From an uncultured Clostridium sp. (lineage in GTDB: Bacteria; Bacillota; Clostridia; TANB77; CAG-508), in assembly GCA_900553755.1 (NCBI GenBank), contig USEX01000002.1, positions 1 to 64,000 of the forward strand: a DNA stretch of 64,000 nt. The letters are read 5' to 3'. The position numbers and the translations under genes are program-made. The notes below the pieces were generated by a model that had not been told where the DNA came from, made no database searches, and saw only the letters and a program-made list of their open reading frames with translations. Each line of letters starts with the position of its first letter. Position 1 is the stretch's first letter. Below, piece by piece: positions 22,150 through 32,910 of the stretch.

Positions 22150-25100
22150 TTACTTTTTATTTATTACTTTCTTCTTTATTAGTACAACACCTAAGCCTAT
22201 TATTGCAGCTAAGCCTAAGCCTAATACGTAGTAAATGTATGTTTCACCAAATGGTGGTAATACTGTTACTGTTGTGCTATCAGCATCTATTTCTGCTGTT
22301 TTTGCATTAGGGTTTTGATTTCCTACTGTTGAGAATGCCATTCTTCTTCCAACATCATTAGATACTTTTATTATTTCTGCTAATGTATTATATGATAAGT
22401 CATCTGCTGCATTTTGAGCTGACATTACTTGTGATAATGTTAATGTAGCATTAGCTTCGTGTGTTCCTGTTGAAGCCATTTGAGGTGTTAAAGCTGTTTC
22501 TCCCATTTTGTTTTGTAATATTGTACTGTATTCAGATACAGCTCCTGTATAAGTTCCGTTGCTTTGTGTTAATAAATCTTCAGATACAAGTGGATTTGCT
22601 TCGCCTTTATATAGGTAATCAAAGTTTACTTGTTCCCATCCATTATTTTCACTATTTGAAGCATCAAATCTTAAATTGTTCTTTGTAGCTTTAGCATCAT
22701 CTGATAAAGCTGCACCAATGTAATTAACTACACCTTTTATTGTTGTTCTTACAAGGCTTCCGTTTGCTACATTTCCTTTGTAGTAGAAGTTATATCCTGT
22801 ATAATCTATTTCACCAACGTTTGTTACTTTTAATGCATATTTTACATTTATAGTTGCACCTTGCATTAATTCCTCGTCCATAGTTAAAACTATTCTTTGT
22901 GGATTTTGGCTAACTACTGGTGTTTTTAACTTGTTTCCATCATATGATACTTGGTGGTATTTCTTAGCTTGCCATAAAACGTTTGTCGCTTTTCCACTTG
23001 CATCAAATAATGTATTTCCATTAGCTAATGTAACTTTTACATTTGCAACTTCTTGGCTTAATGTTAATTGTGTTTTTGGTCTTTCTACTACACCAAAATC
23101 TATTCCATCCATTCTGTATGTTCTTTGATCTGAATTACGATCATTTGGATTTTTCTCTATGTTTATTCCAATCAAACCTGTAACAGCTTGCATTGATTTA
23201 TCTTGAGTTTCGTATTCTTTTAATTTTCCATTTGTTTCTTCTGTTAATAAGTTATTAACATATTGTCTATATTGTGTTGATAACGTTTCCAATGTTTTGC
23301 CATTGTTTGTTAATTTACCATTGTAAATATCTCTTGCATCAGAGTATTTTTGTGTTGTTTCTACATATCTTCCTAATTCATCTGGATTGTTTACATCAAA
23401 TGTTGCTGATGGGTTATAAATTGTAGATTTATATGTTTGTCCATCTGCATATATGAATTTCAAATAGTAGTTACCTGGAACGAATCCTGAAAGTGTATAA
23501 TCACCATTATTTCCTGATGTTACTTGTGCATCTTGCCATCCAGAATTTGTCCACATTTTAGCTTTTTGGTTTGTATCTGCATCCCATAACTCTACTTTTA
23601 CTCCGCTTAGACCAGCTTCTCCATTATCATAAGAACCGTTTCCTATATCTGCTCCGTTTACAGTATTGTTTCTGTTTTCTATCCAGATATTACCTGTTGT
23701 TCTTCTTTCTTCGTTTGCTAATACAAACTTAATGTATGGAGCTCTATCTGTATCGTCTTCAAAGTTCTTTGTATCTGTTGAGCTTACATTACCTGGATTT
23801 GAATCTACATCTACTCTACCTGCAACATCGCCAGCTTTGTATTCTGTATAAGTGATTCTCGAACCTGCATTTGGAGATGAAATATTATTTGCATAATATG
23901 TTTTATATCCCATTATTTCTGCAATGTTTCCTTTTCCAGTTCCGCTGTTATCCAACTTGATGCCATTACTATCTGTGTTTACTTTAAATGTCACATATAC
24001 ATATAAGTCTCCACTTGGTTGTATTCTGCTGTTTTCTAAGCCTTTTAAATACAATTTATTGTATCCACTTATTCTAGTTGTATGTGTATACTTGCTTGTG
24101 CTTGATGAAGTTAAGTTTGTTATTACTTTACCATTTCTATCTCCAATATATGCACTTTCGTAAGTATAATCATCATCAAAATAATCTACTAATTCTGTAA
24201 CATTTGCTGCTATTCCTTCTGATTGGTTTCTTATAGTAATTTTATATACTACTCTTGCTTCCAAGTTATTTGTTCCTTTATAGTTGTAATCAGCTTTTTT
24301 TACTTCTCTTGTATAACTTGTAGCATAATAATTTGTATCTGACTTTCTTAAAGATATATCCCAATAAGAATTTCCTTTACTATCTGTTTCTAGACCATCT
24401 CTTTTATTGTATAAATATTCTTGGCTGTAGCCTTTAATATTTAATATAGCTTTGTACACATCTTTTCTTAATGCTAAATCTGCAACTTCTCTTTTTGTTA
24501 TTCCTAGGTTGATATCTGAACTTGTCGTGTTATATGTTTTTATATTTTTTGTATTTCCATATCCACCAGTATAAGCTGATATTGCATATTTAGAAATATA
24601 TGATGGTTTTTCAGTATTTATACTATATGACACTCCAGTATTAGGTCCTATTTCTGCTAAGCCTTTATTTAAATTATCTCTAGCAGATTCTGTTTCTGTT
24701 GCATTTGAAGTCTTCTTAGCATTGCTTGATGTTGTTGTCCATTGTGTATATTTTGTATGTTGATAATCTTGTCCATTATATATGAATTCCACATAATATC
24801 CACCAGAGTTTCTTTGTTCTACTATAAATTCATAGTATCCATTGCTATTTGTTGTAGTAGATTTTGTTGCTTGCCCATATTTTATTGGACTTCCACTTTC
24901 AGTGTTCTTTACATATTCGATTGTTTTTCCATCAGAAGTATGAAGAACTACTTTAATTCCGTTTAAAAACGCTTCATTAGTTCCATCTTTTGTACCATTT
25001 AAAGATGTTTCTTTTCCACTTTTAACATCTTCCCATACATAACCGCTTAATTTGATGAACTTAGTAAGTTCTATTCCATCTGTATAAGCAGGTGATTCAA

Positions 25101-26304
25101 TTAACTCTCTTTCACCTTTACCAATAAGACCTGATTGATATTGATTTTGACCTGAATAATCTTTATCACCTATTACAAAAGTGAAATTTGTTTTACACTT
25201 TACTTTTGCAAATGTTGCTTTTACTTTTATTGCAGATGTATCTGCAATATCATCTTTATTTACTATAACATAAAATGTTTTTCCACTCTTTGGATAATTA
25301 CATGTAGTAAATTTGTTTGATTTCTTTTCATATTCTACCATATCTTCTTTAGAATTTGGGAAATATTGAACTGATTTTATGAAATCATTTCCCATTAATA
25401 AAGATATTTTATCTTTACTTACAATTGTTTTATTTGTATCATTTTTATCTATTAATGATATACCTGATACACCATTAAATCTAAGCTTATAATTATTCAC
25501 TGTATATTCTGGTTGTTCATATTGTAATTGGAATGGTCCTATTTTATATTGTGTATTTGAATAATCTTCTACCTTAATAGTTGATTCTACATTTTTAATT
25601 GTACCAGTTCCATATCTATTATAGTCGCCACTCATTACAAATTGATTGTAAGTTTCTGCTTCTTTTTGCAATTGCTTAGCATCACGATATACAGTTGTTA
25701 TATCATTTGAATACCAACCTAATGATTCCCATAATGCTGCTTGTTTCGTTAATGACCATGTTTCGCTATCTTTCATATCTTTTATAGTACTTGAAAGTAT
25801 ATATGATATTTCTTTAGGTTTTATATAGTTTTGTTTATTTTCACTATAGTTATAGTTTGCAACTACTTCTCCATCACCAGAAAGTCTCTTTATTCTCCAA
25901 GGACCTATCTTTTCATCATCATTTTCAGTAAATATGTAGTTTACTTTTCTTTCTTGTTTTGTTCCTTTTAAATAAACAGAACTTGTATAATGTGTTCCAC
26001 TATATTTTCCTTTGTAAGCGCAATACCATGATGCATCTCCTATATCGTTTGATATTGGAATTCCCGAATCTCCTTTTCTTATGCTCCAATTACCAGTATT
26101 ACAGTCTTTTACGTAACTATCTTTCTTCGTTAATCTTACATTATAATTACCTTTGCTATCTGATTTTATATTTAATTTTCCTGCTTCCCATGCTTCAGTT
26201 TTTATATTGTCTGCCAAAATGAGATTTTGGTTATATATTATTGCAATTATTGCTGTTAATACTATTAATATAATAAAACTTACAAGGTTTTTTAACTTCT
26301 TCAT
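22150..26304 (-). CDS. Giant surface protein with SdrD B-like domains (1384 aa)
   Basis: Seen: N-terminal membrane/signal segment (residues about 8-30), an N-terminal region of unknown fold (to about 415), an SdrD B-like domain (about 418-510, SGYVWEDV... NGYYEF), a long middle region with DUF11-like segments (IRNQSEG, about 680-760), a second SdrD B-like domain (about 868-960, TGNIWIENRN...GDYTLSGFVPGNYYLKF), and further beta-rich regions. The C-terminus is LPPFGET, a membrane helix and KKKVINKK. Known: SdrD B domains are calcium-binding immunoglobulin-like spacers in cell-wall adhesins. The end has sorting-signal architecture but lacks canonical LPXTG. It lies 16 bases downstream of the 1640-residue gene and is probably co-transcribed with it. 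ATG start with GGGAGGGAG. Function beyond cell-surface structure or adhesion is unknown. Confidence 0.75.
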   Translation of the reverse strand: MKKLKNLVSFIILIVLTAIIAIIYNQNLILADNIKTEAWEAGKLNIKSDSKGNYNVRLTKKDSYVKDCNTGNWSIRKGDSGIPISNDIGDASWYCAYKGKYSGTHYTSSVYLKGTKQERKVNYIFTENDDEKIGPWRIKRLSGDGEVVANYNYSENKQNYIKPKEISYILSSTIKDMKDSETWSLTKQAALWESLGWYSNDITTVYRDAKQLQKEAETYNQFVMSGDYNRYGTGTIKNVESTIKVEDYSNTQYKIGPFQLQYEQPEYTVNNYKLRFNGVSGISLIDKNDTNKTIVSKDKISLLMGNDFIKSVQYFPNSKEDMVEYEKKSNKFTTCNYPKSGKTFYVIVNKDDIADTSAIKVKATFAKVKCKTNFTFVIGDKDYSGQNQYQSGLIGKGERELIESPAYTDGIELTKFIKLSGYVWEDVKSGKETSLNGTKDGTNEAFLNGIKVVLHTSDGKTIEYVKNTESGSPIKYGQATKSTTTNSNGYYEFIVEQRNSGGYYVEFIYNGQDYQHTKYTQWTTTSSNAKKTSNATETESARDNLNKGLAEIGPNTGVSYSINTEKPSYISKYAISAYTGGYGNTKNIKTYNTTSSDINLGITKREVADLALRKDVYKAILNIKGYSQEYLYNKRDGLETDSKGNSYWDISLRKSDTNYYATSYTREVKKADYNYKGTNNLEARVVYKITIRNQSEGIAANVTELVDYFDDDYTYESAYIGDRNGKVITNLTSSSTSKYTHTTRISGYNKLYLKGLENSRIQPSGDLYVYVTFKVNTDSNGIKLDNSGTGKGNIAEIMGYKTYYANNISSPNAGSRITYTEYKAGDVAGRVDVDSNPGNVSSTDTKNFEDDTDRAPYIKFVLANEERRTTGNIWIENRNNTVNGADIGNGSYDNGEAGLSGVKVELWDADTNQKAKMWTNSGWQDAQVTSGNNGDYTLSGFVPGNYYLKFIYADGQTYKSTIYNPSATFDVNNPDELGRYVETTQKYSDARDIYNGKLTNNGKTLETLSTQYRQYVNNLLTEETNGKLKEYETQDKSMQAVTGLIGINIEKNPNDRNSDQRTYRMDGIDFGVVERPKTQLTLSQEVANVKVTLANGNTLFDASGKATNVLWQAKKYHQVSYDGNKLKTPVVSQNPQRIVLTMDEELMQGATINVKYALKVTNVGEIDYTGYNFYYKGNVANGSLVRTTIKGVVNYIGAALSDDAKATKNNLRFDASNSENNGWEQVNFDYLYKGEANPLVSEDLLTQSNGTYTGAVSEYSTILQNKMGETALTPQMASTGTHEANATLTLSQVMSAQNAADDLSYNTLAEIIKVSNDVGRRMAFSTVGNQNPNAKTAEIDADSTTVTVLPPFGETYIYYVLGLGLAAIIGLGVVLIKKKVINKK

Positions 26305-26320
26305 ATTTCTCCCTCCCCTC

Positions 26321-29300
26321 TTACATTTCTTTCTTTAGTACTTTAGTATTTATCTCATATATACCTATTCCAATTATTGCTATAACCGCAACTACTATTG
26401 CAATATTCATAATTATTTGACCTGTCTTTACAGATAATACTATGTTTGCAGTAGATAAGTCATTTTCTTCACGATTTTGATTTGCTGGAGTAGAGTTTAC
26501 ATCTGCCAATCCCAAATCATTATATGCTTCATAGATTTCAGCATCATTGCTTATTACTTTACCCATTGCATCACTGTTTAGTTTTTTAGTTAGTGTTAAA
26601 GTAATTTCTTTACTTTCACCTGGCTTTATTTCTTGATTTGCTAAGCTATTGTTGTAAATATTTCCATTTGTAGATTGATACCAATCTTTATTTATTTCTG
26701 AACTAAATTTCAAGTCTTCTGGTAAGTAGTCAACTACTTTTCTTGCATATCCTGAAACATCGCCATTATTTGTTACAATTATTTTGTATTCTATAACTAT
26801 TGAAGTATTATCTATATCTTTAGCTGGAACTTCTATTTTTGCTATTTTCTTATTTTCATAATCATATGATTGAGCTGTTTTAGATGATGTTGATACAGTT
26901 ATTTTGCTTACATATTTTTCTAAGCTTAAATCGAATGTTTGTGGATTACATAATCCTATATCAATATCTCTAATATTGCTATCTGTTACTATTATTGTAT
27001 CTGTTATAGCAGCTTTTCTATTTTCTCCATCATACACTATATCTGTGCTTACAACATCTGAGTTTACAGAGTTTGCAACTCCATTTTTTCTATAATCTGT
27101 TAATATATATTTTTCTGAATCATATAGGAATACTACTATATATGTTCCTTGTTCTACATTGTTGAAACTATATTTTCCTTGTTCATCTGTAACAGTTATT
27201 TTTTCTTGATTAGTATTTTTATCTACTACAACAGTTCCATCTAATTTGTTCATTAATATAACTTGAACATCTTTTAAAAGTGGTTCATCATCTGATCTCT
27301 TTCCATCCTTATTGTTATCTAACCAAGCAACACCTGTAATTTTATATTTTCCATCCTCTGTTGGGTTGTCAGGATTGTCAGGGTTATTTGGATTATCTGG
27401 ATCTGTTGAACTTCCATTATGTTCAGAGTTCACATATTCAATGTAGTTTACTATTGGTGTAGATTTTATTTCTTTATCATTATAATTTACTGTAATATAA
27501 TTAGAAATTTCTTTTTCATCATCTGCTTTAGATTTTAGATGAGGAATTGCAGTTATTTCTATTGTTATTGTAGTTCCAGGTCTTACTGAATCAATTGTCA
27601 TATTTATAGTATTATCATTACTAGATATTGAAGATGTTGGTGTATCTTCTTCACTTGTTTGAATAATGATTTTTGTACCAATATACTCTAATTCTTCTGG
27701 CAATGTATCTGTTACATTTACTCTTCCTATGTTTCCAATTCCATCTGATTTCAATACATATGTATACGTAAATTCTTTTCCTTCTTTTATATATTTAGAA
27801 TCTTGGTCTATAGATGTAACTGTTAGGTTTGGTTCAGAAATTTTTAACTTTCTTTCATTTGAATAATGTGTATCTACTCCATCTGCTCTTGCAGATACTC
27901 TTGTTGAAATTTCTCCTGTAACATTTTCATTTAATGTATATATTAGGTCTCTATACTCAAATTCTCCTACTGCTATATTACCTAAATTTAATATTATTTT
28001 ATTATTCTCTATTGTATAATTATCTGAGTAGACTGTTATTCCATCTTTTTGAGTATTTTCTGGTAATGATACTTCTATTACAACATTTTTTAATTCTTGT
28101 TTTGATATATTTTTTGCTGATACACTATATTTTACTTTTGTGCCTTTTTTAATTACATCTGGCATTTCTACCGTATTATTTAATACACGAATATCTCCTG
28201 TTTTTACTGTTAAATCAATCTTATTTGATTCTAATTGTGTTAATGTATCTGCTGTTATTGTTGCTATATTTGAAACAGTTTCTTCTGTTACGCTATCAGA
28301 TGATAATTTTACTTGTACATAGTAAGTATTGTTTACTGTAGTGCCTGCTTTTAAATCTCCTATTGTAAATGTTATTGATTTACGTTCATTTGTGTAATCT
28401 TGATATGTAGGGTTGTAATCAACTATTTCTAATCCGCCTGGTGCTGTTACTGTAGCTTGTACATTTTTTGCATCTACTGTTCCTGCATTTTTTACATTTA
28501 AATCAAATCTTATATATTGGTATTCTCTTACTGTTGAACCATTTTCTACATCTGCAGTTAATGTTCCTTCAATAACTGGACCTGTTCCTGTTGTTAATGT
28601 TATTTGTGTTGATTGTTTTTCTTCTGCCATTGTTCCTACTGAAGATTCGTTATTGTAATTTACTTTGTAAGATAATTTATTTTGCTTATTATATGTTAAG
28701 TTTGCTGGTATTTTTGCAGAAGTTGTAAATTCTACTTGTGTTCCTTCTTCCATTTTATCTAATACTATTAGGTATGATTTAACACTGCTATAGTCTTGGA
28801 TTGATTCTGTCCATCCGTTTGTTGTATCTGTTAAATCATTTGTTGCGTTTATTTTTGTTGAATAATATACTTTGGCATTTTCATTTGATACTGTTATAGC
28901 TGAGTTTAATTTTATATCAAATGTTTCGTCTTTTGCTGTAGCTGGCATTCTACCTAATACTTTCATTCCAGAAATATTGTTGCTATAGTTATTTATTATT
29001 GTACCTTTATATGTAATATTCTTTTCTGCTGAATAAATATCTATTTTTGCAGTTTGCTCTTTTTCTTCTATTGTAGTTATTGTTTCGCTTCCTGAATATC
29101 CTGTTAAGCTGCTTACTGTTACTATTCCTGCAGGAGCTACGAAACTAACTGGAATATCTTGTGGTTTTGTATTTGTTCCTTCTATTAACTCTTGTAAAGT
29201 ATTTTCGTTTTTGTTTTCAACTCTTATTACATCATCTCTTGATGTGATAAGTTTGCTTGTAGTCATATCTGCATTGAATATTATTGTTGTGCCTTTTGTT

Positions 29301-31225
29301 ACAGAGTCATTATATTTTGTTTGTGTGCCATTTAATTTTATCTCTGCTACTTTAGAACCATTCTCTTCTATAATTCTTGAGCTTGCTATTTTTAATTCTT
29401 CTGATTGAATTAGGTTATATTGAGCATTTGATACTTCTTCTATGCAATCTGGTAATGTTATTTTTATTGTTGGGTTTGAATATAAAATATCATCTGCTGA
29501 ATCTGTTTCTAATGTTGCTCTTATTTCTACATTTGAATTTGGTACTATTGTTGATAATGTTTTATTATCCATTGCTACATTTATTTTTGCAGTAGGTTCT
29601 ACTAATTTTGCAGTTCCATCTACTTTATCTGCTTCTAAAGTTGTTTGACCGTTTATTGCTTTCATTGAAACATTTGTTGACAATTCATTGAAGCTTTTTA
29701 TTTGGCTATTTGTATATGATGTATCTTCCTTTATTGCTTTTTCTACTTCTATTTTCAAGTATCCTTCATCTAATGGTTTGCTTGTTTTTAATGTCATCTT
29801 ATTTATATCTAGTTTTGATAAATCGTAAGTAATTGTTTCTTTTCCATTTTGTTGTAATGTTCCTACTTTTGTATCATCAGAATATATTTCTATGTATCCT
29901 GCATCTCCTAACATTGCTTTCATCTGGTTCGCATTTACTTTTATTGTTTTATTATATGTATTGCTATCTGTTGATATATTTGTTGAATTAGTAAAAAGTT
30001 TATCAGCATCTTGTATTACATCTAATTCTTTTACTAATTCTGCATCTGTTACATATAAATTGTATTCTTCTGTGTAAGTTGTTTCGATTGTTTTATTATA
30101 TATGTAACCTTTGTTTATAGAACCTTCAACTATACTTGCTTCTATTCCATATATGTTACCTATTTGATTTTTTAATCCTACAGTTGCATTTTTTGTTAAT
30201 GAGCAGCTTTGTTCTGCATTATTACTGTATACTGAATGTTGTACCTTTGAAGAGATTGTTACATCTGATTCTTGATCTCTTACTGAATCATATACATCTG
30301 CAGAATATGTGCTTATTATTTTATATTCGTCTTTAGCATCTTTTTTCCATTGGATCATTCCATTTTTTTCTTTATTATTTACTTCTATAGTTATTTTTCC
30401 AGTTTTAGAATCATATTGCCAATTATCTGAATAAAAGTTTTCTCCATTTGCATCGCCATTTGTTGCTACTGTCTGTTTTGCTACAACAATAGTTTTCTCT
30501 GGTAATGCGTCTCCTAGTTTTGGTACACTATATTCTATATGTGTTGATTTTATAGGTAATGCTGAATCTTTTACATTAGTTTTTACCGTGGTTTCTACTA
30601 GTATTCCTTTTGTGCTCTCTATATTATATGGAACATATTTTGTAATTTCCATATCTAATGTACTTTCCACATTTTGTTCCCATTCTGTGTGCAATCTGTT
30701 TGTTTTCGTTACTTGCTTTTCTTCTGCATTTGCATCTACATATGTTCCTGATACAAATATTGCATTATCTCTTTTAAATGTCGTTGCAACAACTTCATCA
30801 TCTTTAACAGGTGCTATTGATAATTCTACTGTGCAAGCTTTACCAGCAACTATTTTGCCCAACACAACTTGATTTGACTCTTCATCAATTTTTTGTACTC
30901 CGGCTTGTGTAGCATCTCCTGATATTTTAAAATTAGCATCTCTAAAATCCACTGTCATATTCTCTAAATATCCAGTGTTTTTAACATTTACTTTTAACTT
31001 AATTTTAGTATCTGTAGAACCTAGATTTATTGTTTTTTTGTGTGTTCCGTCCTCATATGAAATATCTACTTCTACATTTTTATTACTTGTTGCAAGGTCT
31101 TGATTTTCTAATTCTTCTTCAGTTGGCCAGCTTTGCATAGCCATACTTACTACAGTTCCAACTGTTGAATACAAAATCATAAATACAAGTAAAATTGCTA
31201 TTATTTTGTTTGTTTTGTTTAGCAT
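26321..31225 (-). CDS. Giant surface protein with DUF11 and SdrD B-like domains (1634 aa)
   Basis: Seen: signal anchor at the N-terminus (IIAILLVFMILYSTVGTVV), then about 1,200 residues of repeated beta-sandwich sequence with DUF11-type repeats (NVKNAGTVDAKNVQATV, VTDTLPEELEYIG). An Asn-Pro-Asp linker (PDNPNNPDNPDNP, about residue 1285) leads to an SdrD B-like domain (about 1295-1385, ITGVAWLDNNKDGKRSDDE) and a last DUF11-like domain. The end is SVKTGQ, a membrane helix and TKVLKKEM. Start: ATG 31225, seven bases after GAAAGAGG; an ATG six codons earlier has its ribosome binding site inside the frame. Known: this architecture is typical of wall-anchored stalk proteins. The anchor motif is atypical. 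The gene lies between the VWA gene and the second giant gene, suggesting one surface structure. Confidence 0.75.
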   Translation of the reverse strand: MLNKTNKIIAILLVFMILYSTVGTVVSMAMQSWPTEEELENQDLATSNKNVEVDISYEDGTHKKTINLGSTDTKIKLKVNVKNTGYLENMTVDFRDANFKISGDATQAGVQKIDEESNQVVLGKIVAGKACTVELSIAPVKDDEVVATTFKRDNAIFVSGTYVDANAEEKQVTKTNRLHTEWEQNVESTLDMEITKYVPYNIESTKGILVETTVKTNVKDSALPIKSTHIEYSVPKLGDALPEKTIVVAKQTVATNGDANGENFYSDNWQYDSKTGKITIEVNNKEKNGMIQWKKDAKDEYKIISTYSADVYDSVRDQESDVTISSKVQHSVYSNNAEQSCSLTKNATVGLKNQIGNIYGIEASIVEGSINKGYIYNKTIETTYTEEYNLYVTDAELVKELDVIQDADKLFTNSTNISTDSNTYNKTIKVNANQMKAMLGDAGYIEIYSDDTKVGTLQQNGKETITYDLSKLDINKMTLKTSKPLDEGYLKIEVEKAIKEDTSYTNSQIKSFNELSTNVSMKAINGQTTLEADKVDGTAKLVEPTAKINVAMDNKTLSTIVPNSNVEIRATLETDSADDILYSNPTIKITLPDCIEEVSNAQYNLIQSEELKIASSRIIEENGSKVAEIKLNGTQTKYNDSVTKGTTIIFNADMTTSKLITSRDDVIRVENKNENTLQELIEGTNTKPQDIPVSFVAPAGIVTVSSLTGYSGSETITTIEEKEQTAKIDIYSAEKNITYKGTIINNYSNNISGMKVLGRMPATAKDETFDIKLNSAITVSNENAKVYYSTKINATNDLTDTTNGWTESIQDYSSVKSYLIVLDKMEEGTQVEFTTSAKIPANLTYNKQNKLSYKVNYNNESSVGTMAEEKQSTQITLTTGTGPVIEGTLTADVENGSTVREYQYIRFDLNVKNAGTVDAKNVQATVTAPGGLEIVDYNPTYQDYTNERKSITFTIGDLKAGTTVNNTYYVQVKLSSDSVTEETVSNIATITADTLTQLESNKIDLTVKTGDIRVLNNTVEMPDVIKKGTKVKYSVSAKNISKQELKNVVIEVSLPENTQKDGITVYSDNYTIENNKIILNLGNIAVGEFEYRDLIYTLNENVTGEISTRVSARADGVDTHYSNERKLKISEPNLTVTSIDQDSKYIKEGKEFTYTYVLKSDGIGNIGRVNVTDTLPEELEYIGTKIIIQTSEEDTPTSSISSNDNTINMTIDSVRPGTTITIEITAIPHLKSKADDEKEISNYITVNYNDKEIKSTPIVNYIEYVNSEHNGSSTDPDNPNNPDNPDNPTEDGKYKITGVAWLDNNKDGKRSDDEPLLKDVQVILMNKLDGTVVVDKNTNQEKITVTDEQGKYSFNNVEQGTYIVVFLYDSEKYILTDYRKNGVANSVNSDVVSTDIVYDGENRKAAITDTIIVTDSNIRDIDIGLCNPQTFDLSLEKYVSKITVSTSSKTAQSYDYENKKIAKIEVPAKDIDNTSIVIEYKIIVTNNGDVSGYARKVVDYLPEDLKFSSEINKDWYQSTNGNIYNNSLANQEIKPGESKEITLTLTKKLNSDAMGKVISNDAEIYEAYNDLGLADVNSTPANQNREENDLSTANIVLSVKTGQIIMNIAIVVAVIAIIGIGIYEINTKVLKKEM

Positions 31226-31390
31226 AGGTATACCTCTTTCCACATATATTTAATTAAATATTAACATTTTTTTACTTCTTTTTCAATGTAAATTTCTTAC
31301 ATGATATTGCTTTACCCGCTATATGTATTACGGATATAATCTTTTATAGTTTTTTATTAAATTTAAATTACAATTTCTTGCTTTTATTAG

Positions 31391-31427
31391 GCGAAATATG
31401 AGTGTTCCCTACGGAATCACTCATATT
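31391..31427 (-). terminator. Terminator between the VWA gene and the 1634-residue gene
   Basis: Seen: imperfect long stem (AATATGAGTG...TCC paired with GGA...CACTCATATT) ten bases after the VWA stop. Lacks a strong U tract (TTCGCC follows on the minus strand), so read-through to the next gene is possible. Confidence 0.55.
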
Positions 31428-31436
31428 CTCCATTTT

Positions 31437-32813
31437 TTATCTTTTGATTTTATATATTGTTATCGCACTTACTGTTGCTAAAATTGCTATTCCAATTACT
31501 ATATAATTAGCTGTATCACCAGTTTGTGGTATTACTTCTGGTGCCATGGTGTTATCTCCTTTTAATATTATTTTTGGAGATACATCAGATGTTTTTGTTT
31601 CTGTTTTGCCTTTTGTGTATGTTATGTCTACCTTTTTGTTGGTTGGCATTGTAACATTTAGTATTTTTTCATCATAGTTTTCTTTTAATTTTAGTTTGTA
31701 TTTAAATGATGCTTTTTCTTTTTCTGATAGTTTTTGTATTTTCCATGTTATGCTATTATTCTCTGTATTTACTTCACTCGTTACTTCTCCAATATTTGCT
31801 TTTTCTACTATTTCAAAATCGTAATTTGCAATTATGTCATCTGGGAAATAATCAACCATTGCGATATCTGTTATTTCATTATTAAATGCTTCTTTTATGT
31901 CTGCATATGTTGTATTTGCAATTGTATTTGTTACATCTTTATCTGTTACATAATAGAATTTTCCATAAGTTGGATTTGTTTGTGTACCAAATATTTCTTC
32001 TGCTAATTGTTGATATGTTTTACCTGCTGCTTCTGGTGACGTTGCACCGTTTGGATCTGGTTGTGCTTGAGAATTTACACCTGTCATTACTGTGATTATA
32101 TTTATTCCTAAACTCTTGATAGAATTTAAAGTGCTTTTAGTTTTTGTTGTAACTTCTCCAGAATAAGTCATTGTTGGTCCTCCAACTGCTGTGTTTGGAA
32201 CTCCATCAGTTAATAGTATCACAAACTTAACAATATCTTCTCCAGATTTAAAGCTATTCTTTGCTACTTGTAAGCCTGCATCTATATTAGTTCTTGCTCC
32301 TGTTGTTTCTATTGAATCTATAACTTGTGCTATTTCTGTAGCTGAGTTTGTTGGCTCCAATACTAATTTTGCATCTTCTATAGTTCCTTCTTTACTAGTA
32401 TCAGCATTTGTTGAGAAACTTACTACACCTATTGTTGTGCTGTTTTGCTCTTTAAATATATTATTAACTAATTGCTTAGCTGCTGAAAACACTGCCGTTT
32501 TTCTGGTTTGCCCATCTTCTAATTTGTTATCTGTCATGCTTTTTGAATTATCTATAACTAAAAATATTTCTGCTGGCATTGCATTCTCATTATTTAAGTT
32601 TTCTATATCTATTTGAAGCGTTGCTTCTTTTTTATCGTTATCTACTGATATAAGCTTTTTTGTTAGCTTACCATCTTTGCCAAGTGCAATTTCACACACG
32701 TTATCTTCTGCTTTTTCTAGTGTTACATTTTCACTTGCAGCATATACTGTTGAAAATAAAAATACACTTATTATTGCTATAATACTAACTAGTACTATAC
32801 TCTTTTTATTCAT
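31437..32813 (-). CDS. VWA-domain surface protein with sortase signal
   Basis: Seen: 458 residues. Signal peptide (1-26, ending VYAA), a von Willebrand A domain (about 80-315) with the metal site DNSKSM (DxSxS), TGARTNIDAGL and LLTDGVPN, a C-terminal beta domain (about 320-415), then IPQTG, a membrane helix and KIKR tail, an LPXTG-class sorting signal. Known: VWA proteins of this layout serve as adhesive tip subunits of Gram-positive pili or as monomeric adhesins. It precedes the two giant wall proteins on the same strand. No sortase is encoded nearby, so anchoring would need a housekeeping sortase elsewhere. Start ATG with AGGAG upstream. Confidence 0.85.
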   Translation of the reverse strand: MNKKSIVLVSIIAIISVFLFSTVYAASENVTLEKAEDNVCEIALGKDGKLTKKLISVDNDKKEATLQIDIENLNNENAMPAEIFLVIDNSKSMTDNKLEDGQTRKTAVFSAAKQLVNNIFKEQNSTTIGVVSFSTNADTSKEGTIEDAKLVLEPTNSATEIAQVIDSIETTGARTNIDAGLQVAKNSFKSGEDIVKFVILLTDGVPNTAVGGPTMTYSGEVTTKTKSTLNSIKSLGINIITVMTGVNSQAQPDPNGATSPEAAGKTYQQLAEEIFGTQTNPTYGKFYYVTDKDVTNTIANTTYADIKEAFNNEITDIAMVDYFPDDIIANYDFEIVEKANIGEVTSEVNTENNSITWKIQKLSEKEKASFKYKLKLKENYDEKILNVTMPTNKKVDITYTKGKTETKTSDVSPKIILKGDNTMAPEVIPQTGDTANYIVIGIAILATVSAITIYKIKR

Positions 32814-32910
32814 TCTTTTTCTCCTTTTCTTCTTTAAAACTCTACTTTATATTTTAGCACACAATGCCCATTTTTTCAATATTTTTTTGACTTGTTTGCG
32901 AACATTTTTG

